Assembly (NCBI GenBank): GCA_014338405.1 | Contig: JTDE01000309.1 | Coordinates: 240,855-304,854, forward strand | Length of the DNA: 64,000 nt | Direction of reading: 5' to 3' | Source of the DNA: Paragonimus skrjabini miyazakii | Lineage: Eukaryota > Platyhelminthes > Trematoda > Plagiorchiida > Troglotrematidae | Shown here: positions 59,763 to 64,000 of the stretch, in pieces | How the letters are laid out: each line of letters begins with the position of its first letter | Numbering within the stretch: position 1 is the first letter of the stretch | Made by a program: the position numbers and the translations under genes | The notes under the pieces: model-generated | Seen by the model: the letters and a program-made list of their open reading frames with translations, nothing else | What the model was told of the DNA's origin: nothing | The model's database searches: none

Positions 59763-62660
59763 GAATAAGATATCTACTATCTTGGTGTAGTTCATGTAAA
59801 ATCGATACTTTACAGTTCCTATTTTTGGTCTTATCCGTATCAGTGTTCAGTTTTATTTATTGTTTACTGATTTAATGAAACGAGTCACACAGCAACCACA
59901 ACGAAACAGTAAAACCGTTTGTGGATTTGGTATAACTGGAGAAGACAGCTGTAGTCGGTCGGTGATGATGGTCAGGTTGTCACACTGCTGGATGTAAAGA
60001 TGCTACCCATGGCTGGCGACCCAATTGACGTCCGTAGTGAACGTCATATCAGATGACTATTTTCAATTGTTCGATGAGACTCACAAATGAGTGGAGAAAT
60101 CGTTATTCAAGAGTGTGCCCTGTCTGATAGGTTTAATAAAATCGGTTCGGTGAATCATTTAAAAAAGTGGTGGACTATGTATTGCTATAGATGGCGTGAA
60201 AGCCCCTTTGACTTAATCAAAGTGACACAGAGAATCCGTGAAGGAACGTCAGAATGTTGATGGAATACTATCTTATCTCAAAATTATTGAGAAATAGAAA
60301 TTCTGAAAAGTTCAAACTCGCCGCACTCGTCTGTAATAAACGTACTGCACTAAAGAAAATAACTGTTCACCACGGTAATCTTCATGAATTGAGCTAGTTG
60401 GTAATAGCTACGTAGATTACCAATTTTGCACTCAAAAGCTTCACAAAATGGGTCATGCTTAGTAAAGAGATTGAGTCACTTGAATCAGTTTTTGTAAGTA
60501 CCACATTATTTGTCGGTGAGAATGCTAACCGTGATTGCACCTGTCCAGCTTAGTCTATCCATAAGATTATTACTCCCATTGGTACCAGTTGTTTAGGTTG
60601 TGGAAAAATTATACAGAGATTGTGAGGCTCCTGAGATATATGTCTGTTAGCTCACTTCTAGCTCTAACCTGGCCTGCGTTCTGCACGCTTAATGATTAAT
60701 ACCGCAACATTTCCTGTTGCGATGCATTACGTACACTTCCATGTAGTAATAAAAGCCACCATAAACTCCGGCTGTTGTAAACTGAAAGTGTGTAAATGCA
60801 AACTGTTAAGCTGAGAAACGTTCTGAGTTGGTTCTATTCGCCGGTTTAATTCCTTCAAAAACTTAGACGCTCGTATTGCCCCGCTTGCTTGAATTTCCTA
60901 CATTAGTCATTCTCGCTAAAATTGGTTCAATCTATCACGTCCGAAGTAGTTTCTGTCTTTGACCCTCTTGAGATTTTGCAACCAGTGTCAACGATTTCGA
61001 TAACAAGGGAAGTCTGCAGAAGGGTGGTTTTCAACAGCATAAGTAAAACTGTTGACACCACTTTGAAGAACCTCGGGTAACTGCTAAAAATGGTATCCTG
61101 TGGCGGATTTTCTATCGAAATAGCCTCAGTTTTATGCTTCTTGTGTCAAATTTCTACATATCCCTCATATCTGGTGGTTTGTAAAAGCCTTTCCGAGTGA
61201 TAACTCCTGGCATTGCTGCGTAAGTTTAACCAGACAATTCGCACTGTGATAAAGTTATTCACTGTCTTGGCCAGCGTGTTCTTTGGGTCTACATGCCGGC
61301 AAACCTTCTGTGACAACTGTGGTGGCAAAGCGAGCGAACGACAGTTTCTGTCTGATCTCAGTAGGCTTATGTAGGTCTTTGGAACGTCATGCAACAATAT
61401 CTCATCATTTTTCTGAATAAATTTAATGGAGAACAGACATAACACATTTGGATTGTAGTGGCGATACGTGCCATAAAACCTCACTGATACTTGCATCACT
61501 GGTATGTTTTAAAGACTGCCAGGAGGTAATTTCATCATTCCATATGATCATAAATTGAAGCCGAATATACTGGTCTAATGTACTGGAGCTTCCATTTTAA
61601 GCTTTCCTAAAACATCGCCGTGCATCCGTCTAGATTCGTCAGGCACACAAATATTAAGTTGAATGTCGTAGGCAAATTTCAGCAACTTTCAGCACTATGT
61701 CCGTTAGTGGGTTGGTAATAATTCATTTGATTTAGTTTTGTGTTCAAATTCAGCCACTTCAAAAAGTGTGCGGGGAAACCCCATGTTAAAAGTTTGCTTT
61801 CTATAAACACCGGATTCTGCTGATCACCATTTAAGTGAGATTCAGTTCGTTCTACCTTTCTGGGGTCTCATGATCTAATAACCTATATTCACGATTTGTT
61901 AATAAATTTCAAGATGATAATTCATACGCCACGGAGTCGAGATCACTTTATCTCCAGACGTTCCTTGGATGTTACACTTTTTTAATCAGCTGCAAGCTTT
62001 GAGAAGAAGAAGTGTACGATCTAGAGAAAGTCGTTTACGTAACTCATGCTCGCAGTTTATTCAGTCGTAATCCTGGCGATAAACATTATCAAACGAGTGA
62101 CCTTAACATTCAATCCAGCGCATCTAATTGATAATTTAATTCTGAAAACTCGCACGAATCTTATCGCCCAGATCACACTTAACTTCGGCTATTACTGAGT
62201 GTTCGCATGAAAAACTGCTTCAGTCTACGCCCATCAAATTGACTCTAAAGAGCAAAACTAGGTCAGTTACTGTGTTTGTTTAAGGAACCCGTGACTGGCC
62301 AATCACCCGAAAATAAATGCCTTTTAAATGATCTTTGCTATCGCTCTGATTCATTCCAGTTAGCATGTAAACTCGCGTTTTCATAATTGAGTAGATTTCA
62401 TTAAATGTTCATGGCAACGACACTATTTTAGTTGAGGGATGAATCTACGGTAGGATGTGATAGATTCAAATGAAGAAACAACGCATCTGACGATCAACAA
62501 CCCGGAAAAACTACGAAATTCCGCCTCCCACCGGTTCATTTTTGCAATCTGATATGGACTCAATTTCTTTAATGTGTTTCTTATAAATGGTTGATAAATC
62601 AGTGGAAAATAACCACCTTTTTGGAGGCATAATAAAAGAACAAACTTCTTCCGCAAAAAG
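59763..62660. other. no supportable feature
   Basis: The longest frame (61146-61499, minus, 117 codons) has a coding-like composition but no recognised motif. No SINE or LINE protein is visible. Confidence 0.35.
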
Positions 62661-62664
62661 TTTT

Positions 62665-62753
62665 GACAATACGACCATGTATTGGCAGTTGCTACCTAAT
62701 ACATGATACAACCATGTTTACCAGTACGCCACTGACCTCACATTAGGCACGAC
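62665..62753 (-). repeat. tRNA-derived SINE, copy G, inverted partner of copy B
   Basis: Read on the minus strand from 62753 it gives GTCGTGCCTAATGTGAGGTC, then AGTGGCGTACTGGTAAACAT, GGTTGTATCATG and AGCAACTGCCAATACATGG. This follows copy B and copy C in order. It is 5'-complete and 3'-truncated. Its 5' end faces the 5' end of copy B across a 20-base spacer. Confidence 0.75.
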
Positions 62754-62800
62754 CGTTCAGACTTTTTAATTCAGTCGTGCCTAATGTGAGGTCAATGGCG
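62727..62800. repeat. 27-bp inverted repeat (26/27) formed by two head-to-head SINEs
   Basis: Arms 62727-62753 and 62774-62800 are reverse complements with a single mismatch, separated by CGTTCAGACTTTTTAATTCA. Weaker complementarity continues outward to about 62701 and 62826 because both sides are SINE. Transcribed through, it would form a long hairpin. Confidence 0.88.
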
Positions 62801-62935
62801 CAGTGGTCAACACGGTTGCTTCATGAAAACGTGACCAGGCCATGACAGAAATATGCATTACTGGCCAACTCTAATGAGCGTGTTGGTGCTTCTTGTCGAA
62901 AGAGGCCTGCTGGAATATCCATCTGAATGATGAAT
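62774..62935 (+). repeat. tRNA-derived SINE, copy B
   Basis: Starts GTCGTGCCTAATGTGAGGTC with a perfect A box at 62796-62806 (TGGCGCAGTGG). It continues TCAACACGGTTGCTTCATG, then AAAACGTGACCAGGCCATGAC, where the B box is decayed. ATGCATTACTGGCC and TTGGTGCTTCTTGTCGAAAG correspond to the 3' body of copies A and C. The match ends near 62935. Confidence 0.78.
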
Positions 62936-64000
62936 ATTATTCAGTTTGAAATATTCTCATAATACCAAGGCAGAGTAGACATTCTAACCAGAAGCGTAAT
63001 ATAGAATGACCTGTAATTGAGACTTCATACTATAGGATATTTCAGTGATAAATAATCACATGTCAAAGAATATGGACAACAATATTTAGCTGTTTCATGG
63101 ATTGAACGATGGATAAATTTATTTTGCTTCATAAATTTTAATTGCAGCTATCATGCCGCAGTGTGACTAAACTACTGACAGTATATCCAGTTCCAAACAA
63201 AGCTGTGCTTTATCCGAACTCGCAATTGCTGGCTATGGTGTACCATAGTGAAAGTTCCACTACTTTCCACTCAATCCTAATTGTAAGAGGCCCTGTCTAA
63301 GCGGTTGTGTTTAAAGTGAATAACCTTTGAACTTAGTGTTATGGTCACGTGTAGATGAGATCTTAGCCGGTCAGTACAAGCTGAGAAAAGTACACATGAA
63401 GACTTTGAGAATGATACATAATCAGACAGGGTTTTGTGGAACCCGTTTCATCTTCCTGACGGACAGGTTCCATGTCAAGTCTCAAAACTAATTCCCGTAT
63501 GTCACTTGGACCATTATTTCTCCAAAAATCATCTCATTTAATTGCTTCTTGTTGCAGGGTTCTTTCTGAGGAAAACAATTTATTACCCAGATTTTTCCTC
63601 CGTCCAGAACTCCGAGTTGCTACCAACAAATTTGGCTGTGTATTGCTGATCAGCACAGGTCCTTGTATTTGCAACATAAGCGGTTGTTTCCAGTTAATAT
63701 ACGTATATTCGGATTCCACCACTTTCTTAATAAGCGTTCATGTCGATTTCCTTTTATGTGTATATTACGTGAGGACTTACTATATATATATCGTTTATTT
63801 TGAAGAGCAATATACACAGCTTCGTTCAATAGAAGAACAAACGGTGACACCAAAAATAAGCAACAGATATGTAGAAGGTGAATGTAAAAACAGGCTGTCT
63901 CTCAAATGTTAGACGCTGCGTAGTCAGCAACACTGAACAAATGACAAGTCCTCTCACAAGAATAGCAAGCGTTAATGAGCAAATCATCAAATGAAAAGTT
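62936..64000. other. no supportable feature
   Basis: A 146-codon plus-strand frame (63472-63912) is AT-rich with an (AT)n-encoded YYIYIVYF stretch, no known motif and a competing frame on the other strand. I treat it as chance. Confidence 0.35.

Noticed and set aside
61146..61499. 117-codon minus-strand frame
   Set aside because: The composition looks coding-like, but there is no motif, no good acceptor and no sister copy.
63472..63912. 146-codon plus-strand frame
   Set aside because: Partly encoded by AT-simple sequence, opposed by another open frame, and no recognised domain.
1..64000. bacterial-type features (operons, CRISPR arrays, ribosome binding sites, prophage)
   Set aside because: No run of adjacent long frames, no spaced identical repeats, and several eukaryotic retroelement families; the window is eukaryotic.

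Overview
This is eukaryotic intergenic or intronic DNA. It is AT-rich, has no operons, no ribosomal or clear tRNA genes, and no long intact reading frame. Nearly everything recognisable is decayed retroelement sequence. The mix of Penelope-like elements with a GIY-YIG domain, an RTE-type LINE with a LGHVLRM-type 3' end and an (ATG)n tail, a CR1/Jockey-type LINE and a tRNA-derived SINE suggests a flatworm, most likely a trematode (fluke). The species cannot be read from the window. About 128,000 codon positions were read over six frames, so chance frames of 100-150 codons are expected, and I treat almost all unannotated frames as chance.

Layout. 0.4-1.5 kb: Penelope-like remnant, plus strand (copy 1). 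2.5 kb: SINE. 4.7-5.0 kb: 3' end of an RTE-type LINE with microsatellite tail. 5.2-5.84 kb: three pieces of a second short repeat, two of them head to head. 8.6-10.9 kb: the best-preserved LINE, with an endonuclease, a linker and the C-terminal end of the RT ORF, but with the RT catalytic core deleted. 17.1-17.5 kb: N-terminal Penelope RT fragment bordered by a perfect 23-bp hairpin. 21.7-22.2 kb: orphan minus-strand frame. 32.8 kb and 41.2 kb: related copies of a repeat with a decayed hammerhead-ribozyme-like core. 33.6, 37.5, 39.8, 53.9 and 62.7-62.9 kb: further SINE copies. 35.5-36.7 kb: Penelope-like copy 2, minus strand. 41.6-42.5 kb: CR1-like LINE 3' half. 48.05-48.54 kb: a 0.5-kb element with about 100-bp terminal inverted repeats. 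56.85-57.4 kb: Penelope-like copy 3, minus strand. 58.65 kb: a detached 5' end of the 8.6-kb LINE family.

Host genes are not convincingly present. Three stretches have splice-site and reading-frame signals that could be exons: 38345-38637 plus, 49402-49642 minus and 59535-59591 plus. One minus-strand frame (21704-22174) looks like a small membrane or secreted glycoprotein. All are tentative.

The most unusual theme is repeated inverted self-pairing of mobile sequences: the Penelope-edge palindrome at 17.15 kb, the head-to-head SINE pair at 62.7 kb, the head-to-head repeats at 5.2/5.7 kb, and the terminal-inverted-repeat element at 48 kb. The second theme is hammerhead-like CTGATGA motifs at or near Penelope-type termini.
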